The translations under genes and the position numbers were made by a program. From NCBI GenBank assembly GCA_964361075.1, contig CAYHZL010000006.1, positions 1 through 43,680 of the forward strand: a stretch of 43,680 bases of DNA, given 5' to 3'. The notes under the pieces were generated by a model, which worked only from the letters and a program-made list of their open reading frames with translations, was not told the DNA's origin and did no database searches. Positions 1-7,977 of the stretch are shown here, in pieces. The stretch is from CAYHZL01 sp964361075. GTDB taxonomy: Bacteria > Bacteroidota > Ignavibacteria > UBA10030 > UBA8401. Each line of letters begins with the position of its first letter. Position 1 is the first letter of the stretch.

Positions 1-81
1 CTTCGGGAAAAGGGGGAGAAGCAAAGAGGGGGTGATTCGCCGCGGCGAACGAATTCATAATTTGCTATGCTAAGGAGTTAC
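1..81. mobile_element. Miniature inverted-repeat element A (right part only, cut by window start)
   Basis: This stretch aligns without gaps to 9797-9877 of element C, with about 8 differences in 81 positions. It contains the palindrome at 36-49 and ends in CTAAGGAGTTAC (70-81), a variant of the shared right end CTGAGTAGTTAC. The left end and any direct repeat lie outside the window. The element ends only 12 bases before atpG. The whole-element call rests on comparison with the complete copies. Confidence 0.75.
36..49. repeat. Palindrome TTCGCCGCGGCGAA, copy 1
   Basis: Perfect self-complementary 14-mer with a central CCGCGG, inside element A. The same word recurs at 5665, 7642, 9832, 37187, 39596, 40654 and 43400. 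Confidence 0.95.
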
Positions 82-93
82 AAAAAAAAATAA

Positions 94-978
94 ATGGCAA
101 CACTACGAGATATTCGCCAGCGCATTGTTGGCGTGAAAAATACGCAGAAAATTACCAAGGCGATGAAAATGGTCGCCGCTGCAAAATTACGTCGTGCCAC
201 AGATGCTATTACGCAGGCGCGTCCGTATTCGCGCAAGATGGCTGAATTGCTTGGTTATCTCGTTGGCAAAACGGATACAACAAAATTTCCAGAGATGGAA
301 GTGCGGACAGCGCAGAATGTTGCTATCGTTGTTATTACTGCTGATCGCGGTTTGTGCGGTGCGTTCAATACGAATGTGATAAAAATGGCAGTCAACCACA
401 TCAACACCAAGCACGCGGAGAAGTATGCTGCCGGCAATGTGAAAATAATTTGTGTCGGGAAAAAAAGTTTTGAGTTTTTCAGCAAACGCAAATACAATGT
501 TGTCGGTAAACATGTCGGTATCTTTAACGGCTTAAATTTTTCGACTGCGAAAACAATTGCGACAGAAATTATTGGCGGCTTCTTACAAGGTGAATACGAT
601 ACTGTAGAAATTGTATCGAATGAATTTAAAAGCGCTGCGCAGCAAAAATTAGTTGTCGAACAAATTTTGCCCATCGTTCCGGCAAAAGTGAATGCGAAAG
701 CGTATGCCGGTGTAGATTATATTTACGAACCATCGAGCGATGAAATCATATCTACGTTAGTGCCGAAACATTTGAATTTCCAAATCTGGCGTGTGCTTCT
801 TGATTCTAATGCAGCCGAACAAGGCGCGCGTATGGCAGCGATGGAAAATGCAAGCACGAACGCAAAAGAATTAATTCGCGTTTTGCAATTAACATACAAC
901 AAAGCGCGCCAAGCTGCGATCACCAAAGAGTTGCTTGAAATTGTGAGTGGTGCAGAAGCGTTGAAAAAAGCAGGCTAA
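94..978 (+). CDS. atpG: ATP synthase F1 subunit gamma
   Basis: Gamma subunit of F1Fo ATP synthase, the central rotating stalk that couples proton flow through Fo to ATP synthesis in the alpha/beta ring on the cytoplasmic membrane face. The 294-residue length is normal. The N-terminal helix has the family pattern IRQRIVGVKNTQKITKAM (residues 7-24). The conserved TADRGLCGAFN lies at 82-92, and the C-terminal helix (about 245-290) carries the family's NA..LI..L...YN.ARQA.IT.EL.EIV.GA pattern. ATG is preceded by the A-rich edge of element A with no close Shine-Dalgarno; AAGGAG at 72-77 is 16 bases away, which is too far by usual rules. The other atp genes would lie upstream, outside the window. 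Confidence 0.97.
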   Translation: MATLRDIRQRIVGVKNTQKITKAMKMVAAAKLRRATDAITQARPYSRKMAELLGYLVGKTDTTKFPEMEVRTAQNVAIVVITADRGLCGAFNTNVIKMAVNHINTKHAEKYAAGNVKIICVGKKSFEFFSKRKYNVVGKHVGIFNGLNFSTAKTIATEIIGGFLQGEYDTVEIVSNEFKSAAQQKLVVEQILPIVPAKVNAKAYAGVDYIYEPSSDEIISTLVPKHLNFQIWRVLLDSNAAEQGARMAAMENASTNAKELIRVLQLTYNKARQAAITKELLEIVSGAEALKKAG

Positions 979-1009
979 CTTTCAAAGGAAATGTAACGGA
1001 AAAGTTTAA

Positions 1010-2332
1010 ATGTTTGATTCACTTACTGAAAAATTAGAAAGTGCTTTAAAGAAACTTCGCGGACAGGGAAGAATTTCCGAAACGAATATTTCTGAAGCGT
1101 TGCAAGACGTTCGTCGCGTGTTGTTGGACGCGGACGTTCATTTTAAAGTTGTAAAAGAGTTCATTGAAAAAGTAACGGTACAATCACTTGGTCAAGAAGT
1201 GGTTGCCAGCGTAACACCGGGTCAACTCATCATCAAAATTATTTATGATGAGTTGGTTGCATTGATGGGAACGGAGAAAACGGATATTACTTTCTCGCCG
1301 CTTCCGCCGACTGTTATTATGGTTGCCGGTTTGCAGGGTTCCGGTAAAACAACATTTTCCGGCAAGCTTGCACATCATTTAAAAGCAAAAGGAAAGCATC
1401 CGTTACTGGTTGCTGCCGACGTGTACCGTCCTGCAGCTATTGATCAGTTGATGATGTTGGGTGAACAGATTCAGGTTCCTGTGTTCACCAGCAGAACGGA
1501 TACCGCGCTTGCGATTGCAAAAAACAGTATTGACTTCGCCAGAAAAAATGCGCGCGATGTTGTTATTATAGATACAGCCGGTCGTCTCGCTATTGATGAA
1601 GAGCTGATGCGCGAAGTGGAGAACATCAAGTCCGCCGTACAGCCGAACGAAATTTTGTTTGTTGTTGATGCGATGACCGGACAAGATGCGGTGAACACGG
1701 CGAAAACATTCCACGACCGTTTGGATTTTGACGGAGTGGTGTTAACGAAACTTGACGGTGATACGCGCGGTGGTGCGGCGCTTTCCATTCGTTCAGTTGT
1801 TGAAAAGCCGATTAAGTTTGTCGGTACCGGTGAAAAGTTGGATGCGCTCGAACCGTTTTATCCGGAGCGCATGGCATCGCGTATTCTTGGGATGGGCGAC
1901 ATTGTTTCGCTTGTCGAAAAAGCACAGCAAACATTCGACCAAGAGAAAGCACAGAAGCTCGAACAAAAAATGCGGAAAGCGGAATTTACGCTGGAAGATT
2001 TTTACGAGCAGTTGCAAGAAATTAAAAAGATGGGACCGCTGAGCCAAGTGATGTCGATGATTCCCGGCATGAACAAACTTGGTAAAGTAAATGATGTTGA
2101 TGAAAAAGATTTGAAATATATCGAAGCGATGATTCTTTCGATGACGAAAGAAGAACGCGGCAATCCGACAATTATCAATGGTTCGCGCAGAAAACGCATT
2201 GCGATGGGAAGCGGCACAACAATTCAGCAGGTAAACCAATTGCTGAAGCAGTTTTCTGAAATGCAAAAAATGATGCGCAATTTTTCCAAAGGAAAAAGTC
2301 TCAGCAGGATGATGTCGCAAAGATTTCAATAA
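1010..2332 (+). CDS. ffh: Signal recognition particle protein Ffh (SRP54)
   Basis: GTPase of the signal recognition particle. It binds signal sequences of nascent inner-membrane proteins together with 4.5S RNA and hands ribosomes to FtsY. Domain order is normal: N domain (1-90), G domain with P-loop GLQGSGKTT (107-115), DVYRPAAIDQL (137-147), DTAGR (188-192) and TKLDGDTRGGAALS (246-259), then a methionine-rich M domain (about 320-440) with SMIPGM and GSRRKRIAMGSGT. At 440 residues it is the usual size. ATG at 1010 follows atpG by 31 bases. No defect is seen. The call rests on several independent motifs. Confidence 0.98.
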   Translation: MFDSLTEKLESALKKLRGQGRISETNISEALQDVRRVLLDADVHFKVVKEFIEKVTVQSLGQEVVASVTPGQLIIKIIYDELVALMGTEKTDITFSPLPPTVIMVAGLQGSGKTTFSGKLAHHLKAKGKHPLLVAADVYRPAAIDQLMMLGEQIQVPVFTSRTDTALAIAKNSIDFARKNARDVVIIDTAGRLAIDEELMREVENIKSAVQPNEILFVVDAMTGQDAVNTAKTFHDRLDFDGVVLTKLDGDTRGGAALSIRSVVEKPIKFVGTGEKLDALEPFYPERMASRILGMGDIVSLVEKAQQTFDQEKAQKLEQKMRKAEFTLEDFYEQLQEIKKMGPLSQVMSMIPGMNKLGKVNDVDEKDLKYIEAMILSMTKEERGNPTIINGSRRKRIAMGSGTTIQQVNQLLKQFSEMQKMMRNFSKGKSLSRMMSQRFQ

Positions 2333-2384
2333 GAAGAAATTGTAACGGTGTAACACCGATACAAGGTTACATTCTTCAAACAAG

Positions 2385-2413
2385 TTGCAAATTAACTTTC
2401 TAATATTTACACT
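2385..2413 (+). promoter_or_regulatory. Candidate sigma70-like promoter for the rpsP operon
   Basis: TTGCAA (2385-2390), a 17-base spacer, then TACACT (2408-2413). The expected transcription start is near 2420, just ahead of the AAGGAG ribosome-binding site and the GTG start of rpsP. Found by eye only. Confidence 0.4.
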
Positions 2414-2434
2414 GTAGTAAAAAGGAGCAACGTA

Positions 2435-2863
2435 GTGGCAGTAAAAATAAGACTTCAACGAATGGGCAAAAAGAAACAGCCTATCTATAAAATTGTGGCG
2501 GCAGATTCGCGCGCACGTCGCGACGGAAAATTTTTAGAAAAAGTGGGATTATACAATCCGCAAACCAATCCGATGACGATTGATTTGAAAGACGAGCGCA
2601 TTTTGCATTGGCTTTCAAAAGGTGCGCAGCCGACTGATACGGTGAAAAGTTTATTCAGCCGTAATGGATTATGGTTGCGATGGCATCTGATTAAGAAAAA
2701 AGCTGATGAAGCAACCATTGCCGCAGCGCTTGAAAAATTTCATGCCTCAAAAGCATTGAAGTTGCAAAAAGATGTTGAACGCAAAGCGCGCAGAAAAGCT
2801 GCTAAGAAAAAAGCTGCTGCGCCGGCAGAAACACCTGCACCTGCACCTGCAGCACAAGCGTAA
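2435..2863 (+). CDS. rpsP: 30S ribosomal protein S16
   Basis: Small-subunit ribosomal protein that binds 16S rRNA during early 30S assembly. Residues 1-80 have the S16 pattern: VKIRLQRMGKKKQPIYKIV, then ADSR.RRDGKFLEKVGLYNP and a GAQPTDTV turn. The 142-residue length exceeds the usual 80-90 because of a basic Lys/Arg/Ala tail ending in an Ala/Pro-rich stretch, a common extension in Bacteroidota-like groups. It starts with GTG at 2435 behind AAGGAG (about 2421-2426). It heads the conserved rpsP-khpA-rimM-trmD-rplS order, so it is probably co-transcribed with these genes. Confidence 0.97.
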   Translation: MAVKIRLQRMGKKKQPIYKIVAADSRARRDGKFLEKVGLYNPQTNPMTIDLKDERILHWLSKGAQPTDTVKSLFSRNGLWLRWHLIKKKADEATIAAALEKFHASKALKLQKDVERKARRKAAKKKAAAPAETPAPAPAAQA

Positions 2864-2986
2864 TACTTTCTGGCAACTGAATTTCTTTCTTTGTGGCAGA
2901 CGTGAGAGAATAGTACACAAACTGATTACAACCTTTTGAGCCGTAGTTAAGAGGTAATTATTTGTCGAACATCTTCGGAGGTACAC

Positions 2987-3217
2987 ATGCGGGAATTTAT
3001 CGAATATCTTGCGAAACAACTCGTTGATCATCCGGAATCTGTTTCGTTAACGGAAGAAGAAAAAGACGGGAAAGTTATTTTAAAGTTGAAGGTCGGCGAT
3101 TCGGATGTCGGAAAAATTATCGGGCGCAAAGGCAGAACAGCACAAGCAATGCGCGTCTTACTGACAGCCGTTGCAGCGAAAAACGGCAAGCGCGCAATTT
3201 TAGAAGTGGACGATTAA
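2987..3217 (+). CDS. khpA: KH-domain RNA-binding protein KhpA
   Basis: Small RNA-binding protein of the KhpA/YlqC family, usually encoded between rpsP and rimM and thought to act in RNA metabolism and ribosome maturation. The 76 residues form one KH domain. The nucleic-acid-binding loop is IIGRKGR (GxxG type, about residues 44-50), followed by the helix TAQAMRVLLTAVA. ATG is preceded by CGGAGG at good spacing. A 123-base gap to rpsP holds no other gene. The family assignment and operon context are both strong. Confidence 0.93.
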   Translation: MREFIEYLAKQLVDHPESVSLTEEEKDGKVILKLKVGDSDVGKIIGRKGRTAQAMRVLLTAVAAKNGKRAILEVDD

Positions 3218-3237
3218 TATGTTGCGGAAGTAGGCGA

Positions 3238-3771
3238 TTGAGTACACAACCATCATCGCTTCGAGCGATTGCAGTGATCACAAAAGTTTTCGGTATTCGC
3301 GGTGAAGTAAAAATTCACTCATATATCCGCACACTGCAAGAGTACAAAGAAATGCACTCTGTCCTTGTCGGCACATCAGAGCAAGCGCTGCGTGAAAGAA
3401 ACATTGAAGCCGCAACGCAACGAAGCAAGGATGTGTATCTGAAGTTTGCCGGTGTTGATGACAGGAATGCATCAGAACTTTTAGTTGGGCAGTATCTTTT
3501 TGTTGAAGAACACAACAGAAAAAAACTTCCGCAAGGAAGTTTTTTTATCGATGAACTGATAGGTATGCAGGTCTTCGATACAAAAAATAAACGGCTCGGT
3601 GTTGTGCGCGAAGTGTTGAAGATTGCCGGCAGAACATTATATTCAGTGCACACATCGCGCGGCGAAGTATTGGTGCCGGTTGTTCCTGAAATTGTTCTGG
3701 AAGTACATGCAGAACTGAAAAAGATTGTGGTGAATCCGCCGGAAGGGTTGTTTAGCGGAGAGAGTGTGTGA
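3238..3771 (+). CDS. rimM: Ribosome maturation factor RimM
   Basis: Assists late maturation of the 30S head by binding S19. It has an N-terminal RimM barrel with the motif KVFGIRGEVKIH (about 16-27) and a C-terminal PRC-barrel domain (about 100-170: FFIDELIGMQVFD, then GEVLVPVVPEIV). It is 177 residues, as expected. The start is TTG at 3238: the only upstream ATG (3219) runs into a stop after four codons, and any later ATG would lose GIRGEVK. Its stop TGA (3769-3771) nearly touches trmD, which suggests translational coupling. Confidence 0.95.
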   Translation: MSTQPSSLRAIAVITKVFGIRGEVKIHSYIRTLQEYKEMHSVLVGTSEQALRERNIEAATQRSKDVYLKFAGVDDRNASELLVGQYLFVEEHNRKKLPQGSFFIDELIGMQVFDTKNKRLGVVREVLKIAGRTLYSVHTSRGEVLVPVVPEIVLEVHAELKKIVVNPPEGLFSGESV

Positions 3772-3773
3772 GT

Positions 3774-4448
3774 ATGAGAATAGATATTCTTTCTGCAGTT
3801 CCGAAAATGCTCGAATCTCCGCTGCGTGAAAGTATTTTGAAACATGCGCAGTTAAAAAAACTTGCTGAGATTCATGTTGTTGATTTGCGCGAGTTTACGC
3901 ACGACAAACATCACAAGCTCGACTCGCCTCCGTTTGGCGGCGGTGCGGGAATGATTTTGAAAGCGGAACCAATTTTTGAATGTATTGAGTCTCTGCAGGC
4001 AGAACGAACATACGACGAAATTATTTACGTAACGGCAGACGGTGAACCGTTCACGCAAAAAATGGCAAATGAGTTATCGCTGAAAAAAAACATCATGATC
4101 TTGTGCGGACATTACAAGGGAATTGATGAACGTGTTCGGGAAAAATTAATAACGCGGGAAATTTCGATTGGTGATTATGTATTGACGGGCGGCGAACTTG
4201 CCGCAATGGTCCTCACGGATGCAGTGATCAGATTAATTCCCGGTGTCATAGGTGATGGCGAGTCGGCACTGACAGATTCGTTTCAAGATGGATTGCTCGA
4301 CAGTCCGCATTACACACAGCCGAGAGAATTCCGCGACATGAAAGTACCAGAAGTACTGCTGACCGGCGATCATAAAAAAATTTCAGCATGGCGTGAAACA
4401 GAACGTCGGAAAAAAACCGAAACGCGCCGAAAAGATTTAATTGATTAA
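3774..4448 (+). CDS. trmD: tRNA (guanosine(37)-N1)-methyltransferase
   Basis: SAM-dependent SPOUT methyltransferase making m1G37 in tRNAs, which prevents +1 frameshifting. Family motifs are intact: PFGGGAGMILKAEPI, ILCGHYKGIDERV, the knotted SAM-binding region SIGDYVLTGGELAAMVL, and YTQPREFRDMKVPEVLLTGDHKKISAWR. I chose ATG 3774, which gives the usual MRIDILS start of 224 residues; GTG at 3768 would overlap rimM and add two residues. It lies in the standard rimM-trmD-rplS operon. Confidence 0.97.
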   Translation: MRIDILSAVPKMLESPLRESILKHAQLKKLAEIHVVDLREFTHDKHHKLDSPPFGGGAGMILKAEPIFECIESLQAERTYDEIIYVTADGEPFTQKMANELSLKKNIMILCGHYKGIDERVREKLITREISIGDYVLTGGELAAMVLTDAVIRLIPGVIGDGESALTDSFQDGLLDSPHYTQPREFRDMKVPEVLLTGDHKKISAWRETERRKKTETRRKDLID

Positions 4449-4477
4449 ACTATAACAATTCTTAACGAGGCAGAGCA

Positions 4478-4819
4478 ATGGATAAAATTAAATTAGTAGA
4501 AGCAGCGCATCTTAAAACAACAATTCCTGATTTCAAACCAGGCGATACACTGAACGTGCATCTGCGTGTTGTTGAAGGTGACAAGGAACGTATTCAGCAA
4601 TTTCAAGGAACGGTGATCGGGCGACGCGGCGAAGGCATCGGTGCAACATTCCGCATTCGTAAAGTTTCCGATGGCGTTGGCGTGGAAAGAGTGTTCCCCA
4701 TTCATTCCCCCCGCATTGCAAAAATAGAAAAAGTAAAATCCGGCAATGTGCGTCGTGCAAAACTGTACTACTTGCGTGGTATGGCTGCAAAACAAATCAG
4801 ACAAAAAACGAGTTCGTAA
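4478..4819 (+). CDS. rplS: 50S ribosomal protein L19
   Basis: Large-subunit protein at the 30S-50S interface. At 113 residues it has the full L19 signature: FKPGDTLNVHLRVVEGDKERIQ, FQGTVIGRRGEGIGATFRIRK, GVGVERVFPIHSPRI and a basic tail ending in RRAKLYYLRG. An AGGCAGAG-like Shine-Dalgarno precedes ATG. It closes the ribosome-maturation operon, and the next gene follows after one base. Confidence 0.98.
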   Translation: MDKIKLVEAAHLKTTIPDFKPGDTLNVHLRVVEGDKERIQQFQGTVIGRRGEGIGATFRIRKVSDGVGVERVFPIHSPRIAKIEKVKSGNVRRAKLYYLRGMAAKQIRQKTSS

Positions 4820-4820
4820 C

Positions 4821-5555
4821 ATGGCAGGCGCTCCGCTTCGAATTGGAATCGAGCAGGCGTTGTGCACAGAACCGCTGATTCAATATTTTCAACACAGTCC
4901 CGCAATTCAAGCGGGACTTTTGTTTGAAAGTTCTGCGCAGCTTGTTGATCGTATGATGTTGAATGAATGCAACGCGGCGTTTATGAATCCGATTGAGTAT
5001 GCAAAAAGCAGTTCTGATTTTTGTTTGTATCCGTCGGTTGCTGTTTCTTCATACGAAGGAGAGAGCACGCTTGTGTTGTGTGTGAAAAAAGATATTCACT
5101 CTCTTTCCACAGTGGCGTTCGGCTCCGCACTTGTGTCCGAAATTATTCTTACCAAAATTCTTCTCGCAGAACAATTTGAAAGCGAAATTTCTTTTGTGCC
5201 GTCATCCGGCACTCTCACCGATGCATTTAAAAAAGCAGATGCTGTGTTGCTGAGCGGAGCGGCTGCGTTGCAATCAGAATGGGATGGCGTGCAAATAGAT
5301 TTGATAGCAGAATGGAGCGAGATGACCGATCTTCCTTTTGTGCATCTTGTGTGCGCCGGAAAAAGAGATTCGAAAAACGAAGAGATCTTTTCTTTGCTCG
5401 AGCGGTTTACTTTGCCGGAGGAAAACGGAAAAAAATATCCGTATGAATATTTCTTCAACGCCGAACACCGAGCATCACTCGATGAGTTTTTTCATCTCGC
5501 ATACTACCACGGCATTCTCCCTGATATCCCCGATATAGCGATGTTTGAAAAATAA
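4821..5555 (+). CDS. mqnA: MqnA-family protein (probable chorismate dehydratase, futalosine menaquinone pathway)
   Basis: Probable MqnA, which dehydrates chorismate to 3-[(1-carboxyvinyl)oxy]benzoate in the futalosine route to menaquinone. The fold is a periplasmic-binding-protein type. Visible family features are RIGIEQALCTEPLI at the N-terminus, NPIEYAKSS....YPSVAVSSYEGESTLVL in the first lobe, and DLIAEWSEMTDLPFVHLV in the second. It has 244 residues, slightly short for the family. I chose ATG 4821, directly after the rplS stop; an upstream extension would run inside rplS. The stop codon lies in the 8-bp direct repeat of element B. MqnD is a related alternative, but the position of the EW..LT.LPFV motif favours MqnA. 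Confidence 0.72.
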   Translation: MAGAPLRIGIEQALCTEPLIQYFQHSPAIQAGLLFESSAQLVDRMMLNECNAAFMNPIEYAKSSSDFCLYPSVAVSSYEGESTLVLCVKKDIHSLSTVAFGSALVSEIILTKILLAEQFESEISFVPSSGTLTDAFKKADAVLLSGAAALQSEWDGVQIDLIAEWSEMTDLPFVHLVCAGKRDSKNEEIFSLLERFTLPEENGKKYPYEYFFNAEHRASLDEFFHLAYYHGILPDIPDIAMFEK

Positions 5556-5556
5556 G

Positions 5557-5717
5557 GTAACTACTCAGCCATCGAAACTGAATCACTGGAATGATGTCTG
5601 ACGGTGTTTCCCAACCGTCTGACATCTTGTTAGGTAAAACGTCAGACACAAAAAACGTGTCAGATTCGCCGCGGCGAATCCATTAATGAAATTACAAAAA
5701 ATACGCTGAATATTTAC
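5557..5717. mobile_element. Miniature inverted-repeat element B
   Basis: A 161-bp element with 13-bp imperfect terminal inverted repeats (GTAACTACTCAGC and GCTGAATATTTAC), flanked by a perfect 8-bp duplication. Inside are a hairpin (5593-5605 with 5614-5626; centre TGTCWGACA words) and the palindrome at 5663-5680. It codes for nothing. It separates mqnA from recN, and its right edge is 75 bases before the recN start. Confidence 0.85.
5663..5680. repeat. Palindrome copy 2 (18-bp perfect version)
   Basis: GATTCGCCGCGGCGAATC is perfectly self-complementary over 18 bp and sits inside element B. It is the longest perfect copy in the window. Confidence 0.95.
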
Positions 5718-5792
5718 AAAATAAGAGTGTTGTAAAAAATATTTCTCTCCTCTGCAAGTTGAAACTCTCCATTTTTCAGCGTAACTTCTTAC

Positions 5793-7502
5793 ATGCTCAC
5801 GTCTCTGTACATCAAACATTACGCGCTTATAGAAGAAATTTCTGTTGAGTTCGAAAAAGGACTCACCATTATTACCGGCGAAACCGGCGCAGGAAAATCT
5901 ATTTTAATAGATGCGCTCGGGTTGTTGCTTGGTGAACGTGCAAGCGCGGAAGCAGTGCGCACCGGTGCAGAAAAAGCAATTGTGGAAGGAACATTTACGA
6001 TAGGCGATGTTCGAAGAGTAAAAGATTTTTTGCTGCAGAATGAATATGAAGAGAGCGATTCCATTCTTATACGCCGCGAAGTTTCAGCGAAAGGAACGAG
6101 CCGTTGTTTTATCAATGATTCTCCGGTGTCACTTGGTCAACTGAAAGAAATCGGCGATATGCTTGTTGATTTGCACGGGCAGCATGAACATCAATCATTA
6201 TTGCGTGCCGAAACACACCACGAGTTTCTTGATGACTTTGGCTGCTACGAAAAAGAAATTACAACGTACCGCCAGTCGTACCGTTTGTTGATTGAATTGA
6301 CAACGAAGAAAAAAGAATTTATTGCGCAGGAAGAACAGTTATCAGCAAAAAAATCGTTGTACGAATTTCAGATAAAAGAAATTGACGCCATTGCTCCTGT
6401 TGCAAATGAAGAAGCGCACTTAGAAAACGAATTAAAAATTTTAGAAAATTCTGAAAAACTAAGCGACAGTACCTCACAGTTAAACAAACTATTGTACGAA
6501 AGCGATACTTCACTGCACGATACAATTGTGCAAGTACGCAAACAGTTAGAAGTGCTCACCCAGATTGATGCGGCGTTCGGTGATGCTGTTGGTGAAGCAA
6601 AATCTGCGGAGATTATAATAGAGGAACTTTCAAAATTTGTTCAGAAATATAATTCCAATATTGAATTCAATCCTGAGCGGTTAGAGGAACTGCGCCAACG
6701 GCTTGGGCAGCTTTCCTTGCTGAAGAAAAAATATGGCGGCACGCTGGATGCAGTGATTGCTCATCGACGAAAAATCGGTGAAGAATTTTCTCTGGCAGAA
6801 AATTTTGAAATTGAGATTGCGCGTTTGGAAAAAGAAATTGCTGTGGCGCGCGACCAGTGCGGTGAACGTGCACAAAAACTTTCCACGCTTCGTAAAGAAG
6901 CAGGTAAGAAAATTGAAAAAGCGATCCTCGCATCGCTGATGGAACTTGGCATAGCAAAAGCAAAATTTGAAGTGCTGTTGTTACACACTACAGTTGATGA
7001 ACATGCGCATACGCAATATGTTGTTATTGGCAAAAATAAAATTCAAGTAACGTCTAACGGAATTGATTCGGTAGAATTTTTTATTTCGACAAACGTAGGC
7101 GAAGAGGTAAAGCCGCTGGCAAAAGTTGCCTCAGGCGGCGAAGTGTCGCGCATTATGCTTGCACTCAAATCCGCGCTCGCTCATTCCGATAAAACGCCGC
7201 TGCTGATCTTTGATGAAATTGATACCGGCGTGAGCGGAAGAATTGGACAGGCAGTCGGATTGAGTCTGAAAAAACTTTCTTCGCTTCATCAGGTTATTGC
7301 AATTACGCATTTGCCGCAAATTGCTGCGCTTGCTGAAACGCATTTTGCTGTTGAGAAAATTGAAGAAGGCAAACGCACGTTTACTCGTTTAAGAAAGTTA
7401 GAAAAAGAAGATCGAATAAAAGAAGTTGCCAAGTTAATGAGCGGGGCAGAAGTAACAGAGGCGGGACTGAAGAACGCTCGTGAATTGATGGGAATAAAAT
7501 AG
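5793..7502 (+). CDS. recN: DNA repair protein RecN
   Basis: SMC-like ATPase acting early in double-strand-break repair. The 569-residue protein has the expected plan: an N-terminal ATPase half with P-loop GETGAGKS (29-36), a long central coiled coil (about 150-390), and a C-terminal half with the ABC signature SGGEVSR (about 447-453) and Walker B LLIFDEIDTGVSG (about 470-482), followed by ITHLPQIAA. ATG at 5793 gives the canonical MLTSLYIKHYALI start. No obvious Shine-Dalgarno is seen. It stands alone between element B and the broken S23-type gene. Confidence 0.97.
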   Translation: MLTSLYIKHYALIEEISVEFEKGLTIITGETGAGKSILIDALGLLLGERASAEAVRTGAEKAIVEGTFTIGDVRRVKDFLLQNEYEESDSILIRREVSAKGTSRCFINDSPVSLGQLKEIGDMLVDLHGQHEHQSLLRAETHHEFLDDFGCYEKEITTYRQSYRLLIELTTKKKEFIAQEEQLSAKKSLYEFQIKEIDAIAPVANEEAHLENELKILENSEKLSDSTSQLNKLLYESDTSLHDTIVQVRKQLEVLTQIDAAFGDAVGEAKSAEIIIEELSKFVQKYNSNIEFNPERLEELRQRLGQLSLLKKKYGGTLDAVIAHRRKIGEEFSLAENFEIEIARLEKEIAVARDQCGERAQKLSTLRKEAGKKIEKAILASLMELGIAKAKFEVLLLHTTVDEHAHTQYVVIGKNKIQVTSNGIDSVEFFISTNVGEEVKPLAKVASGGEVSRIMLALKSALAHSDKTPLLIFDEIDTGVSGRIGQAVGLSLKKLSSLHQVIAITHLPQIAALAETHFAVEKIEEGKRTFTRLRKLEKEDRIKEVAKLMSGAEVTEAGLKNARELMGIK

Positions 7503-7540
7503 CGGATAGCCATTAGATTTTGGCTTTTAGGAAAAACGTT

Positions 7541-7919
7541 ATGAGAGATTTTAGAAAATTGAATGTGTGGATTCAAGGGATTGAGATTGTGACCCAAATT
7601 TACAAATTGAGTGATCAACTTCCTGATTCTGAAAAATTTGGTTCGCCGCGGCGAATCTCAAATTCAAAGAGCGGCTGTTTCCATTCCTTCAAATATTGCA
7701 GAAGGAGCAAGCCGAAATAGTGAAATAGAATTTAAAAGATTTTTAGAAATTGCAATCGGTTCCTCATTCGAGTTAGAAACGCAACTCATTATTATCCAGA
7801 AATTAAAGATGATAGATTCAGGTGTGCTTCAAGATATTTTTATTATAATTTCTTCTGAACAAAAAATGATCAATAGTTTGATTTCCAAAATAAATTCCAG
7901 TAAGAACACAAAACGCTAG
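7541..7919 (+). pseudogene. Four-helix-bundle (S23/IVP-type) gene, frameshifted by a palindrome insertion
   Basis: Two overlapping frames together give a typical small four-helix-bundle protein of about 125 residues. ATG 7541 encodes MRDFRKLNVWIQGIEIV and continues to SEKFG. From 7656 a different frame continues SQIQRAAVSIPSNIAEGAS through to the end at 7919. The family normally reads EKFGLTSQI.RAAVSIPSNIAEG without a break. At the junction the 14-bp palindrome TTCGCCGCGGCGAA (7642-7655) stands where about two codons are expected, putting 13 bases between the Gly and Ser codons instead of 6. The role of this family is unknown; some members are encoded in 23S rRNA intervening sequences. A sequencing error cannot explain an insert identical to seven other copies. 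Confidence 0.85.
7642..7655. repeat. Palindrome copy 3, inside the four-helix-bundle gene
   Basis: TTCGCCGCGGCGAA sits exactly at the reading-frame break between ...SEKFG and SQIQRAAVSI. No transposon-like ends surround it here. Confidence 0.95.
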
Positions 7920-7921
7920 TT

Positions 7922-7963
7922 GCCAATAGCCAACAGCCAACAGCAAATAGCCAATATCTAACA
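7922..7963. repeat. Short degenerate 7-bp tandem repeat
   Basis: Six consecutive 7-base units: GCCAATA, GCCAACA, GCCAACA, GCAAATA, GCCAATA, TCTAACA. They fill the gap between the broken four-helix-bundle gene and cysS, ending 14 bases before the cysS ATG. Function unknown. Confidence 0.8.
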
Positions 7964-7977
7964 GCGATACAAAACCA

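Larger units (their letters stand above)
5549..5725. repeat. 8-bp target-site duplication AAAATAAG flanking element B
   Basis: AAAATAAG occurs at 5549-5556 directly before the left end GTAACTACTCAGC and again at 5718-5725 directly after the right end GCTGAATATTTAC. The left copy includes the mqnA stop codon. Confidence 0.85.

Noticed and set aside
2342..2371. TGTAAC...GTTACA between ffh and rpsP as a tiny member of the GTAAC-ended element family
   Set aside because: Only six bases match at each end, the CTCAGCG part is missing and no flanking duplication exists. It is better explained as chance next to the rpsP promoter.
1793..2458. Long minus-strand open frame opposite ffh
   Set aside because: Its sequence is the shadow of the conserved Ffh M and G domains on the other strand and has no family resemblance. 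Other antisense frames were dismissed for the same reason.
7922..7963. Possible CRISPR-like repeat before cysS
   Set aside because: The units are 7 bases long, directly adjacent and degenerate, with no spacers and no cas genes. It is a short tandem repeat.
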